From the NCBI RefSeq assembly GCF_001701025.1, contig NZ_CP016793.1, positions 2,914,001 through 2,978,000 on the forward strand: 64,000 nt of DNA, given 5' to 3'. This DNA comes from Lentzea guizhouensis (GTDB lineage Bacteria > Actinomycetota > Actinomycetes > Mycobacteriales > Pseudonocardiaceae). A program made the position numbers and the translations under genes. Below the pieces are notes generated by a model. It searched no databases and was not told the DNA's origin. It saw only the letters and a program-made list of their open reading frames with translations. This document shows positions 27,589 through 36,135 of this stretch, one piece after another (position 1 is the first letter of the stretch; each line of letters begins with the position of its first letter).

Positions 27589-28457
27589 CGACCACTCTGC
27601 TCGTTCTCGGGTCCGCCAACGCCGACCTCGTGGTCGAGGTCGGCAGGCGGCCCGCGGGCGGTGAGACCGTGCTCGGCGGTGACACCGTCGTGCTGCCCGG
27701 CGGCAAGGGCGCGAACACCGCCGTCGCCGCCGCTCGCGTGGGCGCGTCCGTGTCGCTCGTCGGAGCGTTGGGCGGCGACGGGTACGGATCTCTGCTGCGC
27801 GAGTCGCTGGAGTCGTCGGGCGTCGGGGTCGAGCTGGTGAAGACTTCCTCGCGGCCCACCGGGATCGCGTACATCACGGTGACGCCGGACGGGGAGAACT
27901 CCATCGTGGTGTCACCGGGCGCGAACACGGACGTGTCGGCGTCCGATGTGGACGCCCTGTCGTTCGACGGCGTGCAGGTGCTGACCTGTTCGCTGGAAGT
28001 GCCGCTGGAGACGGTGGTCCACGCGATCGACGCCGCCGCGGCGGCAGGCGTGCGCACGGTGCTGAACCTGTCGCCCGTCGCCGAACTGCCCGCCGACACG
28101 CTGGCGCGGCTGACCGTGCTGATCGTCAACGAGCACGAGGCGGCGCAGCTCGCGCCGACGTGGCAGGACCTGCTGAAGCTCGGCCCGAAGGCCGCGATCG
28201 TCACGCTCGGGTCGCGCGGGGTCGCGGTCGTCGCGCAGGCGGGAACGGTCGAGGTGCCCGCGGTCGAGGTCGACGAGGTCGTGGACACGACCGGTGCCGG
28301 TGACGCGTTCGCCGGTGCGCTCTCCGCCCGGCTCGCCGCGGGTGACACGCTGCCGAACGCCGCGCGGTACGCGGTGAAGGTGGCGGCCCTGTCCGTCACG
28401 AAGTCCGGTGCCCAGCCGTCGTACCCGACCGAGGCCGAGGTCAGCGCACTGGGTTAG
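27585..28457 (+). CDS. rbsK: Ribokinase
   Basis: 290-residue PfkB-family kinase that phosphorylates ribose after uptake. Signature 1 is GGKGANTAVAAARVG near residues 40-55; signature 2 is DTTGAGDAFAGAL near 230-243, holding the catalytic Asp and anion hole. GTG start overlaps the rbsB stop. No rbsD mutarotase gene is present. Its 3' end overlaps the convergent beta-helix gene by 17 bp. Confidence 0.93.
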   Translation: MTTTLLVLGSANADLVVEVGRRPAGGETVLGGDTVVLPGGKGANTAVAAARVGASVSLVGALGGDGYGSLLRESLESSGVGVELVKTSSRPTGIAYITVTPDGENSIVVSPGANTDVSASDVDALSFDGVQVLTCSLEVPLETVVHAIDAAAAAGVRTVLNLSPVAELPADTLARLTVLIVNEHEAAQLAPTWQDLLKLGPKAAIVTLGSRGVAVVAQAGTVEVPAVEVDEVVDTTGAGDAFAGALSARLAAGDTLPNAARYAVKVAALSVTKSGAQPSYPTEAEVSALG

Positions 28458-29580
28458 AGGCCCGCTCGGCGAACATGTCCTCGGCCGGCAGCGCGTACTG
28501 CTCGACGCCAGGTGCCCTGTCCGGTAACGGGTCGCGCGGCATGTCCGGCTGGTCCGGTGGTGCCGCGACCTGGGTGAACGGGATCCCGCGCGGCGCGGCG
28601 GGTTTGGGCAGCGGGTCGCCGGCGCCGTTGAAGCACAGCTCGTCGACGCAGTTGTTCCTGCCGGGGGCGCGGGGCGTGGCGGCGTAGACGACGTCCTGGC
28701 CGTTGCGGGTGATCAGGTTGCCCTCGAAGCGGTTGTCCAGCGGTGCCATGTCCTCGCTGGAGCCGAGCGCGACGCCGGTGCCGGGGTTGCCGGTGATCAG
28801 GTTGCGGGACACCAGGTTCCGCGCGCCGCCGGCGATGCCCACGCCGACGCCGAACGCGCCGTCGGGGTGGGCCGGGGAGAGCGCTTCGGCGTTGTCGGAG
28901 ACCAGGTTGCCGACGAAGGTGGCGTCCTCCTGCGGCGGCAGCGCCACCCGGTGGTCGGAGATCGCGGTCATCCCGACCCGGTTGCCGCTGAACCTGTTGC
29001 CCAGCACGTACATCTGGCCCGACGCGTTCGTGCCCTCGTAGCCGACGGCGTTGCGTTCGGCGACATTGCCGCGCACCACGACGTCGCACGGCCTGCACTG
29101 GCCGACGTGGAATCCGGAGCTCGCGCTGCCGGACGCGTAGCTCTGCTCGATCACGCCGTGCTGGGCCTTGACCGCGCGGACGCCGTGCTGCGCGTTGTTG
29201 CTGGCCGTCACGTACGAGACGCGGAACCTGCTGCCGCCGGTGATCTCGACGCCGGTGCGGGTGTGGTTGCGGACGGTCAGGTTCTGGATCGACACGTCCG
29301 GCGCGGTGACGACGAACCCGGTGGCGCGCTCGACCTCGCCGTCGACGATCACGCTGCCACGCCGGGTGCCCCTGATCGTCAGCCCCTTGGTGCCGACCCG
29401 CACCGTCTCCGGGTAGACGCCGGGCGACACGATGATCGTGGCGCCCTCCTGCGCCACGTCGACGGCGGCCTGGATGGTGCCGAGCTGGGCGGGGACGTTG
29501 ATCTGCGGCAGCCTCGGGTGCACCGACGGCGAGCAGCCGGCGACGAGGAACACCGCGGTGAGGGTGTACGGGGCGCGCAC
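28441..29580 (-). CDS. Right-handed parallel beta-helix lipoprotein
   Basis: 379 residues. Lipobox VFLVAGC (Cys about 16). The body is a parallel beta-helix of pectin-lyase/NosD type: PAQLGTIQAAVDVAQEGATI starts the fold, then coils with GNxxxxN patterns such as RGNVAERNAVGYEG and NLITGNPGTGVALGS. It is probably a surface-exposed polysaccharide-binding or -modifying protein. The C-terminal ~60 residues are Pro-rich. No catalytic residues can be assigned. Confidence 0.82.
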   Translation of the reverse strand: MRAPYTLTAVFLVAGCSPSVHPRLPQINVPAQLGTIQAAVDVAQEGATIIVSPGVYPETVRVGTKGLTIRGTRRGSVIVDGEVERATGFVVTAPDVSIQNLTVRNHTRTGVEITGGSRFRVSYVTASNNAQHGVRAVKAQHGVIEQSYASGSASSGFHVGQCRPCDVVVRGNVAERNAVGYEGTNASGQMYVLGNRFSGNRVGMTAISDHRVALPPQEDATFVGNLVSDNAEALSPAHPDGAFGVGVGIAGGARNLVSRNLITGNPGTGVALGSSEDMAPLDNRFEGNLITRNGQDVVYAATPRAPGRNNCVDELCFNGAGDPLPKPAAPRGIPFTQVAAPPDQPDMPRDPLPDRAPGVEQYALPAEDMFAERASNPVR

Positions 29581-29742
29581 AGCGGAGCACCGTACTGCGC
29601 CGTTCGGCCTATTGAGACACTGGCCCCTCGGCGAGTGGTCGTGCAGGCGCGGGGAACTTCTGTGTTACGCCGGTGTGGCCAGCGCGGCGGCCCGTGGCCG
29701 CATTGGTCACACTGAACTGTCCCGGGGTTCCTGGTGAAGGGT

Positions 29743-29756
29743 ATGGTCTAGACCAT
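29743..29756. promoter_or_regulatory. DasR-type dre operator overlapping the ptsI start
   Basis: Perfect 14-bp palindrome ATGGTCTAGACCAT, matching the core TGGTCTAGACCA of the dre site bound by the GntR regulator DasR in Streptomyces, where pts genes are known targets. It covers the ptsI start codon. A -10-like TATGGT (29742-29747) lies seven bases before the ATG, so bound repressor would block transcription start. Confidence 0.8.
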
Positions 29757-31386
29757 GTCGAGCGCGCGGCTGAGCGGTGTCGGTGTCAGCAGCGGCCGGG
29801 CTTCCGGCCCAGTGGTGAGGGTCGCGGAAGCCTTGCCGGAACCTCCGCTGAGCCCGCGACCTGCGGATGTGAAGGACGAGGCCTCTCGGATCCGACCGGC
29901 GACCGAGGTCGTCGCGCAGCGCCTGATGGAGCGCGCGAAGACGGTCGAGGGCGAAGCCCGCGCCGTGCTGGAGACGACCGCCGCGATGGCGGGCGACCCG
30001 TCGCTGATCAAGTCCGCCGAGAAGCTCGTCGTCGACGAGTCGCTGCCCGCCGCCCGCGCGGTGCACCAGGCGGCCCAGAAGTTCGTGACCGCGTTGCAGG
30101 CCGCCGGTGGCTACATGGCCGAGCGCGCCCGTGACGTCCAGGACGTCCGCGACCGCGTGGTGGCCGAGCTGCTCGGCCTGCCCGCACCGGGCGTACCGGA
30201 CCTCGAGTCGCCGTCCGTGCTGGTGGCCCGCGACCTCGCGCCCGCCGACACCGCTGGCCTCGACCCGGCGAAGGTCCTCGCGCTGATCACCGAGGAGGGC
30301 GGCCCCACCTCGCACACCGCGATCCTCGCCCGTTCGCTCGGCATCCCCGCCGTCGTCGCGTGCCGCGGCGTGCTGGCGCTGGACGTGCCCGGCCTCGACG
30401 TCGACGGCGACACGGGTGTCGTGCGCGAGTCGGACGGCACGGTCCGTGCGGCCGGCACCGGGCAGAAGGCCGAGTGGAACGGCGTGGGTGTGCTGAAGGA
30501 CGGCCACCGGGTGAAGGTGCTCGGCAACGTCGGCTCCCCCGCCGACGCCGCGGCGGCCGCCGCTGCCGGTGCCGAGGGCGTCGGGCTCTTCCGCACCGAG
30601 TTCTGCTTCCTCGACGCCGCGGAGGAACCGTCCGTTGCCGATCAGACTGCTGCTTATGAGGCTGTGCTGGCGCCGTTCGCGGGCAAGCCGGTCGTCGTGC
30701 GCACCCTGGACGCCGGCGCCGACAAGCCGCTGGCGTTTCTGAACCCCGACCCCGAGCCCAACCCGGCACTCGGCGTCCGCGGCCTGCGCGTGGCGTTCGA
30801 CCGCCCCGAGATCCTGGACCGCCAGCTGGAGGCGATCGCCGCCGCCGCTGCCTCGACCGGCGCCGACGTCTCCGTGATGGCACCGATGGTCGCCACCGCC
30901 GCCGAGGCCGCCTGGTTCGTCGAGCGGGCTCGCCAGGCCGGCATCGCCCGCGCCGGCGTGATGGTCGAGGTCCCCTCCGCGGCCCTGTCGGCCCGCGAGA
31001 TCCTGCAGGTCGTCGACTTCATCTCGATCGGCACCAACGACCTCGCCCAGTACGTCTTCGCCGCCGACCGCCAGCTCGGCGGTGTCGCCGCACTGAACGA
31101 CCCCTGGCAGCCCGCGCTGCTCCGGCTGATCGCCCAGGTCGGCGAGGCCGCCACCGCACTGGACAAGCCCGTCGGCGTGTGCGGCGAGGCGGCGGCCGAC
31201 CCGCTGCTGGCGTGCGTGCTCATCGGCATGGGCGTGACCTCGCTGTCGATGAACCACACGGCACTGGCCGACGTCGGCGCCAAGCTCGCCACGACCAGCT
31301 TGGACATCTGCCAGCTCGCCGCCCGCGGCGCCCTGACGGCAGGCGACCCGGCCTCGGCCAAGCTCGCCGCCCGCGCCCCGCACTAG
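29755..31386 (+). CDS. ptsI: PTS enzyme I (phosphoenolpyruvate-protein phosphotransferase)
   Basis: 543 residues; the soluble first enzyme of the sugar phosphotransferase system, passing phosphate from PEP to HPr. The phospho-histidine is His187 in GGPTSHTAILARSLG. The C-terminal PEP-binding barrel contains GLFRTEFCFLDA, ISIGTNDLAQYVFAADR and the active Cys in VGVCGEAAADP. No ptsH or EII genes are next to it. ATG at 29755; the nearest GAAGG is 14 bases upstream, too far, so a leaderless mRNA is likely. Expected to be induced by N-acetylglucosamine through DasR. Confidence 0.95.
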   Translation: MSSARLSGVGVSSGRASGPVVRVAEALPEPPLSPRPADVKDEASRIRPATEVVAQRLMERAKTVEGEARAVLETTAAMAGDPSLIKSAEKLVVDESLPAARAVHQAAQKFVTALQAAGGYMAERARDVQDVRDRVVAELLGLPAPGVPDLESPSVLVARDLAPADTAGLDPAKVLALITEEGGPTSHTAILARSLGIPAVVACRGVLALDVPGLDVDGDTGVVRESDGTVRAAGTGQKAEWNGVGVLKDGHRVKVLGNVGSPADAAAAAAAGAEGVGLFRTEFCFLDAAEEPSVADQTAAYEAVLAPFAGKPVVVRTLDAGADKPLAFLNPDPEPNPALGVRGLRVAFDRPEILDRQLEAIAAAAASTGADVSVMAPMVATAAEAAWFVERARQAGIARAGVMVEVPSAALSAREILQVVDFISIGTNDLAQYVFAADRQLGGVAALNDPWQPALLRLIAQVGEAATALDKPVGVCGEAAADPLLACVLIGMGVTSLSMNHTALADVGAKLATTSLDICQLAARGALTAGDPASAKLAARAPH

Positions 31387-31799
31387 CTCACGGCGGTCAC
31401 GGCGGTCACGCGGATCTCGAAGCGCATCTTCGGGTGACCGAGGGCGGTGACCCCGCTCTCGGTCCAGATGGGCGCGCGCTCCCCCATCCGCTGGCGGAAC
31501 TGCTCGACGATCACCTTGTTGTGGTCGTCGAACGTGTCGCCGTCCCTGAGCACGTGGTACGTGTTCACGTGCACGACGTCCGCCCACGTCGCGCCAGCGG
31601 TCTGCAGCGTCCGCTCGACGTTCTCGAAGGCCTGCACGATCTCTTCTGCGAGCCCTTCCGGGAAGTTGAACTCGTCGTCCCAACCACCCTGCCCGGACGT
31701 CTCGACCCGGTCCCCGATCCGCACCGCCTGGCTGTAGCGCATGTTCTTCAACTGCGTCTCGCCGTACCCCGGCGTCGCGAAGAACTCCGGCTTGCTCAT
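31383..31799 (-). CDS. RidA family protein
   Basis: 138 residues of the YjgF/RidA/Rid family. Many members hydrolyse reactive imines or enamines. Family-like stretches are RIGDRVETSGQGGWD, AFENVERTLQTAGATWADVV and HPKMRFEIRVTAV. Its stop codon overlaps that of ptsI on the other strand (shared CTAG at 31383-31386). Divergent from the marR gene, with twin operators between, so it is likely that regulator's target. Confidence 0.88.
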   Translation of the reverse strand: MSKPEFFATPGYGETQLKNMRYSQAVRIGDRVETSGQGGWDDEFNFPEGLAEEIVQAFENVERTLQTAGATWADVVHVNTYHVLRDGDTFDDHNKVIVEQFRQRMGERAPIWTESGVTALGHPKMRFEIRVTAVTAVS

Positions 31800-31812
31800 C
31801 TCTGCCTCCTAT

Positions 31813-31857
31813 GACTTCACGCTTGAAGTCAACCATACACGACTTCAAGCGTGAAGT
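31813..31857. promoter_or_regulatory. Twin MarR operators in the ridA/marR gap
   Basis: GACTTCACGCTTGAAGTC (31813-31830) and GACTTCAAGCGTGAAGT (31841-31857) are near-palindromes and reverse complements of each other. They occupy the 70-bp gap between the divergent starts at 31799 and 31870, positioned to control both. Confidence 0.75.
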
Positions 31858-31869
31858 AAGGTTCGTGCC

Positions 31870-32319
31870 GTGGAATGGCTGAACAGCGACGAGAAGGACG
31901 CCTGGACAGGCCTGGCGTCGTTGATGCTCCTGATGCCGGGCCGCCTGGAGGCGCCGCTGCAACAGGAGTCCGGCCTCTCCCTGTTCGAGTACCTCGTGCT
32001 CAGCCACGTCTCCGAGGCCCCGGCCCGCCGCATCCGGATGAGCGAGCTCGCCCACCTGGCGAACGGCTCCCTGTCCCGCTTGTCCAACGTCGTCAAACGC
32101 TTCGAACAACGCGGCTGGATGACCCGCTCACCAGACCCCGACGACGGCCGGTACACGATCGCGACGCTCACCGACGCCGGCTACGAGGTGGTCGTCGCCG
32201 CTGCTCCGGTGCACCTGCGGAGCGTGCGGGAGCTCGTGCTGGACCCGTTGACCGCCGAGGACCGCGAGGCGCTGATCCGCATCGCCTCGAAGCTGCGTCT
32301 GACCCTGCCCTCGCCCTAG
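31870..32319 (+). CDS. MarR family regulator
   Basis: 149 residues. The winged HTH lies at about 55-110: RMSELAHLANGSLSRLSNVV (recognition region) and GWMTRSPDPDDGRYTIATLT (wing, the DxRxxxxxLT motif). Helices at both ends form the dimer. GTG start at 31870. Divergent from ridA with two matching operators, so it likely controls both genes. Confidence 0.92.
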   Translation: MEWLNSDEKDAWTGLASLMLLMPGRLEAPLQQESGLSLFEYLVLSHVSEAPARRIRMSELAHLANGSLSRLSNVVKRFEQRGWMTRSPDPDDGRYTIATLTDAGYEVVVAAAPVHLRSVRELVLDPLTAEDREALIRIASKLRLTLPSP

Positions 32320-32447
32320 CGGCCACCTGATCGAGTGACGCGCGCGTCACGGTTGGGCTTGCACGGCGGACGGGCAGCAGGCTGCTCGGCGAGGTGACAC
32401 CGAGGGCGCCTGGCAGCGCATGGCGATGCGGTAGCTCAGACGCACCG

Positions 32448-32603
32448 CGCGGCCACTTCACCGGTCTGCGCTACGGCAGCGATCGTGACGGCAGGGCCGT
32501 GACCATTGCGGAGGCCGAAACTGCGACCGGCCACCTCGACCACGACACGCTCAAGGCACTCGCCGAGGTCACCGCCCACCTGCCGCCCGTCCGGCTCACC
32601 GCC
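32448..32603 (+). pseudogene. Possible gene remnant between marR and lysR
   Basis: A plus-strand stretch with high third-position GC encodes a protein-like segment (HFTGLRYGSDRDGRAVTIAE ... LDHDTLKALAEVTAHLPP) with no proper start; in its frame it runs on antisense to the lysR gene. No family recognised. The rest of 32320-32447 shows no gene. Confidence 0.3.
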
Positions 32604-33435
32604 CTAGCGCGCCACCCGCTGCAGCTCCCCCAGCACCGCCTCCACCAGCGGGTGCTCCTCCGTCCCCCGCCCGCCGCCACCACCCCGCAACGGCGCCACC
32701 CGCCACCGGCACCCCGCGATCGCGTTCGCGGTGCAGCCACGCCCGCCCCGCCACCAGGGCCTCGATGGCGCGGAAGTCGTCCGACGTGTGCCGGATCCGC
32801 GGGGCGAAGCCGGCCTGTGCGCACGCCATCTCGACCACGTCCCGCAGCGGGTTGCCGGGCAGGGTCACCACCCAGTCCTCGTCGGCCAGCGCGGCGAGGT
32901 CGACCGGGCCGGTCAGCGCGTGGCCCGGTGGCAGGACCACGTCGAACGGCTCGGTGTAGAGCGGGAAGCAGGTGAACCGGGAGGTCGTGCGGTGTTCCTC
33001 GGTGATCGCCACGTCGATCTCGCCGTCCAGCAGCAGCCGCACGCTCTCATGGCCCTCGGCGTCACGCACCGAGAGGTCGATCGACCGCGAACGCAACGCT
33101 GCCAGCGCCGGTGCCACCACCTGCGTGATCGCCGACGCGAACGAGGCCACCTCCACCCGGCCGGAAGTGCCTGAGGCGAGCGCGTCCAAAGTGGCCTGCG
33201 CGCGTTCCAGTTCCGCGGCGACCACGTGGGCGTGCACCACGAGCAGTTCGCCGGCCGGGGTCAGCGAGACGCGGCGGCCGTAGCGGCGCAGCAGTGGGTG
33301 GCCCGCCTCCGACTCCAGGGCCGCCAGCTGCTGCGACACCGCGGACGGCGTGAGGTGCAGTGCGGCAGCGGCGGCCGTCACGGTGCCGTGGTCGGCGAGT
33401 GCGCGCAGCACCCGGAGCCGGCGGGGATCAATCAC
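32604..33435 (-). pseudogene. LysR family regulator with a C-terminal frameshift
   Basis: About 276 residues after repair. The N-terminal HTH is intact (LRVLRALADHGTVTAAAAAL, HLTPSAVSQQLAALES), followed by the effector domain to RAIEALVAG. There the frame breaks: one extra base in the GGCGGGGCGGGCG run (32742-32750) shifts the read frame. Skipping it restores a normal LysR C-terminus with WRVAPLRGG and HPLVEAVLGELQRVAR, stop at 32604. Unrepaired, the gene ends at 32596 with a Gly-rich tail. GTG start overlaps the upstream gene (GTGA). Target unknown. Confidence 0.75.
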
Positions 33436-34427
33436 CTCACCATGATGAACGGCGAGTCCGGTTCGGCGTTGACCAGCACGTCGGCCGGCACCTGCGGGGC
33501 TTCGTGGGTGGTGCCGACGAGGCTGAAGTCCTGCGACTCCACCACGGCGCCCGCGGGCAGGCCGTGTTCGGCGGCGGTGAGCACGGTGCGGATGCTGATG
33601 GCCTGCGCCGTCTCCAGGTCGACGACCAGCTGGGTCTCCAGGCCGGTGAACTGGCCGGCCGCCGGTGCGGTGATCGCGAGGCCGACGCCGTTGTCCCGCA
33701 CGCCGGGCAGCTTCCTGAGCAGGTCCAACGCCGCCCGGCGCTGGTCGACGCGCAACGGGGTCGCGGTCATGGCCATCGCCACCCGCGCGGTCGCGTACGG
33801 CGTTCCGCCGACCAGCGACTCGACCGTGGCCAGAAGTGAGCCGGGATCGGACGGCCAGGTGTCCCGTTCTGCGAACACGACCTGGTCGTAGGTGTCCGAG
33901 AAGCTCCCGTCGGTCGTCTCGCTGGCCGAGGCGCGGACCGGGCCGACGCGCAGCTCCTTGTTCTGGGCGCCGAGCACCGGCACGCGCGAGGGCGAACCGG
34001 CCGCCAGCCACCTGTTCAGGTCCGCTTCCGACCGCCAGCCGACGTGGCCGTTCGCCGTCACGACCAGCTGCCGCTTCGGCGCGAGCCACCGGTCGATGTC
34101 GGTCCGCAGCTCCAGCACGTAGCTGTTCGCGCCGCTGCCGACCACGGTCAACTGCGACGACGCGATGTGCACGCGCCACGACTCGCCCGGTCCGGCGGGA
34201 GTGCGGGTCCGGTCCGACGGCAGCAGCGCGATGAGCAGCACGGCGACCACGCCGACACCGACGAGCACCGGTGCGAGCCGCCGCAGCGCCGCCTGGCCGC
34301 GCCACACGCCCGGCGGGTGCGGGCGGGGCAGCGTGAGGATCTGGGCGAGGTCGCGTTCCATCCGCTCCGGATCGACCTCGGGGGTGGCCGGCCTGGCCCT
34401 GCTCAGGTCCTTGAGCACGTCTCCCAT
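33432..34427 (-). CDS. CU044_5270-family protein, likely partner of the adjacent sigma factor
   Basis: 331 residues. A cytoplasmic N-terminal ~65 residues (VLKDLSRARPATPEVDPERM), one membrane helix around 68-88 (LAPVLVGVGVVAVLLIALL) and a large outer domain. The family is regularly found directly downstream of ECF-like sigma genes in actinobacteria, as here (2-bp gap), so an anti-sigma or sensor role is likely but unproven. Its stop overlaps the lysR GTG start. Confidence 0.7.
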   Translation of the reverse strand: MGDVLKDLSRARPATPEVDPERMERDLAQILTLPRPHPPGVWRGQAALRRLAPVLVGVGVVAVLLIALLPSDRTRTPAGPGESWRVHIASSQLTVVGSGANSYVLELRTDIDRWLAPKRQLVVTANGHVGWRSEADLNRWLAAGSPSRVPVLGAQNKELRVGPVRASASETTDGSFSDTYDQVVFAERDTWPSDPGSLLATVESLVGGTPYATARVAMAMTATPLRVDQRRAALDLLRKLPGVRDNGVGLAITAPAAGQFTGLETQLVVDLETAQAISIRTVLTAAEHGLPAGAVVESQDFSLVGTTHEAPQVPADVLVNAEPDSPFIMVR

Positions 34428-34429
34428 GA

Positions 34430-34888
34430 CTACCTCGAGTACTCGAAAGCCGGTGTGGAGAGGGCTGCGCGCAGTCGTCGCCGGGCCCGGTGCAGGCGCA
34501 CGAAGAACGTCGCCGTCGAACACCCGAGCACCTTGGCGGCCTCCGCCGAGGTCAGGCCGTGCCACGCGATCAGCGTGAGCACCTCCTGATCGGCCTCGGC
34601 GAGGCTCGCCAGCGCCGCCCTGATCTCGACCACGTGCACGAAGTCGTGGGCGGCCGGCATGTCGACGAGCTCGTCGTGCGCGGCCTGCCTGCGAGCGGCG
34701 CGCACGAGGTTGCGGGTGATCCCGAGCAACCACGGCAGCGCCGGCGACGGCATCTGGTCGAGCTTGCGCCAGGCGATCGTGAAGGTCTCGCTGGTGATGT
34801 CCTCCGCCAGCCGAGGCCCCGCGTGGCTCGCCGCATAGGCGAGCACACGCGGGTAGCACTCGCGGTACACCGCGCAGAAGCCCTCCAC
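34430..34888 (-). CDS. ECF-type RNA polymerase sigma factor
   Basis: 152 residues, short for the family. Region 2 is AGPRLAEDITSETFTIAWRK with PWLLGITRNLVRAARR; region 4 is about 95-140 (LTLIAWHGLTSAEAAKVLGC, STATFFVRLHRARRRL). GTG start at 34888 with a purine-rich GAGGGGGAAGGGG stretch upstream. Forms an operon with the membrane protein downstream. A Crp-type palindrome lies 58-73 bp upstream. Confidence 0.88.
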   Translation of the reverse strand: MEGFCAVYRECYPRVLAYAASHAGPRLAEDITSETFTIAWRKLDQMPSPALPWLLGITRNLVRAARRQAAHDELVDMPAAHDFVHVVEIRAALASLAEADQEVLTLIAWHGLTSAEAAKVLGCSTATFFVRLHRARRRLRAALSTPAFEYSR

Positions 34889-34945
34889 GATCGCCCCTTC
34901 CCCCTCACAGGAGTAGTGCGTCGAACGCGGAGGTTCTTACAGTTG

Positions 34946-34961
34946 TGTGACTCAGATCACA
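34946..34961. promoter_or_regulatory. Crp-type binding site upstream of the sigma factor gene
   Basis: TGTGACTCAGATCACA matches TGTGA-N6-TCACA exactly. It lies between the 3' end of kbl and the sigma gene start, 58-73 bp upstream of the latter, and overlaps the kbl stop codon. cAMP-Crp control is inferred. Confidence 0.6.
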
Positions 34962-36135
34962 TCTTGGCGCGAGCGGCGACGAACGCTTCGACCGCCCGGT
35001 TCACGTCCTCGGTGGAGTGCGCGGCCGACATCTGCGTGCGGATCCGCGCCTTGCCGTGCGGCACGACCGGGTAGGAGAACCCGATCACGTAGATGCCCTG
35101 CTCCAGCAGCAGGTCGGCCAGGCGACCGGCCTCGGCGGCGTCACCGATCATCACCGGGATGATCGGGTGCTCGCCCGGCAGCAGGTCGAAGCCCTCGTCG
35201 GTCATCCGGCGGCGGAACAGCTCGGTGTTCGAGCGCAGCTGGGTGAGCAGCTCGGAGGACGACGACAGCATGTCCAGCGCGGCGATCGCGGCGGCCGTGA
35301 TCGAGGGCGCCAGCGAGTTCGAGAACAGGTACGGCCGCGACCGCTGGCGCAGCAGCTCGACGATCTCCGCGCGACCCGACGTGTACCCGCCGGACGCACC
35401 GCCCAGCGCCTTGCCCAGCGTGCCGGTCACGATGTCGACCCGGTCCTGCACCCCGAACAGCTCCGGCGTGCCGCGGCCGGTCGGGCCGGTGAAGCCGACG
35501 GCGTGCGAGTCGTCGACCATGACCAGCGCGTTGTACCGCTCGGCCAGGTCGCAGATCTCGTCCAGCGGCGCCAGGTAGCCGTCCATCGAGAACACGCCGT
35601 CGGTCGCGATGAGGCGGTAGCGCGCGTCGGCCGCGTCCTTGAGCTGGCGCTCCAGGTCGTCCATGTCGCGGTTTTTGTAGCGGAAGCGCTTGGCCTTCGA
35701 CAGCCGCACGCCGTCGATGATCGACGCGTGGTTCAGCTCGTCGGAGATGATCGCGTCCTCGGCGCCGAGCAGCGTCTCGAACAGGCCGCCGTTCGCGTCG
35801 AAGCACGAGCTGTACAGGATCGTGTCCTCGGTGCCGAGGAACTCCGAGAGCTTCGCCTCCAGCTCCTTGTGCGGCTCCTGGGTGCCGCAGATGAACCGCA
35901 CCGAGGCCATGCCGAAGCCCCACTCGTCCAGCGCCGACTTCGCGGCCTCGATGAGCTTCGGGTGGTCGGCGAGCCCGAGGTAGTTGTTGGCGCAGAAGTT
36001 CAGCACCTCGTCCCCGGAACCGACGCGGACCGCGGCGTTCTGCGGGGTCGCGATCACGCGCTCGGCCTTGTAGAGCCCGGCCTCCCTGATCTCCCCGATC
36101 GTCCTGCGGAGGTCGTTCTTCAGCTCGCCGTACAT
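34957..36135 (-). CDS. kbl: Glycine C-acetyltransferase (2-amino-3-ketobutyrate CoA ligase)
   Basis: 392-residue PLP enzyme converting 2-amino-3-ketobutyrate plus CoA to glycine and acetyl-CoA, the second step of threonine breakdown. Key stretches: [35 protein letters not shown] (PLP-binding Asp and His), and the PLP-lysine loop [15 protein letters not shown]. The ATG at 36135 overlaps the tdh stop (TGATG), showing tight coupling. Confidence 0.96.
   Translation of the reverse strand: MYGELKNDLRRTIGEIREAGLYKAERVIATPQNAAVRVGSGDEVLNFCANNYLGLADHPKLIEAAKSALDEWGFGMASVRFICGTQEPHKELEAKLSEFLGTEDTILYSSCFDANGGLFETLLGAEDAIISDELNHASIIDGVRLSKAKRFRYKNRDMDDLERQLKDAADARYRLIATDGVFSMDGYLAPLDEICDLAERYNALVMVDDSHAVGFTGPTGRGTPELFGVQDRVDIVTGTLGKALGGASGGYTSGRAEIVELLRQRSRPYLFSNSLAPSITAAAIAALDMLSSSSELLTQLRSNTELFRRRMTDEGFDLLPGEHPIIPVMIGDAAEAGRLADLLLEQGIYVIGFSYPVVPHGKARIRTQMSAAHSTEDVNRAVEAFVAARAKM

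Noticed and set aside
28441..28457. Frameshift or misannotated end at the rbsK / beta-helix overlap
   Set aside because: Both C-termini are normal for their families; a 17-bp convergent overlap is common in this genome.
32425..32500. tRNA-like D-arm (GGTAGCTCAG) suggesting a tRNA gene
   Set aside because: No matching acceptor stem, anticodon arm or GGTTCRA T-loop in the next 60 bases; the bases are better read as a fragment of coding sequence.
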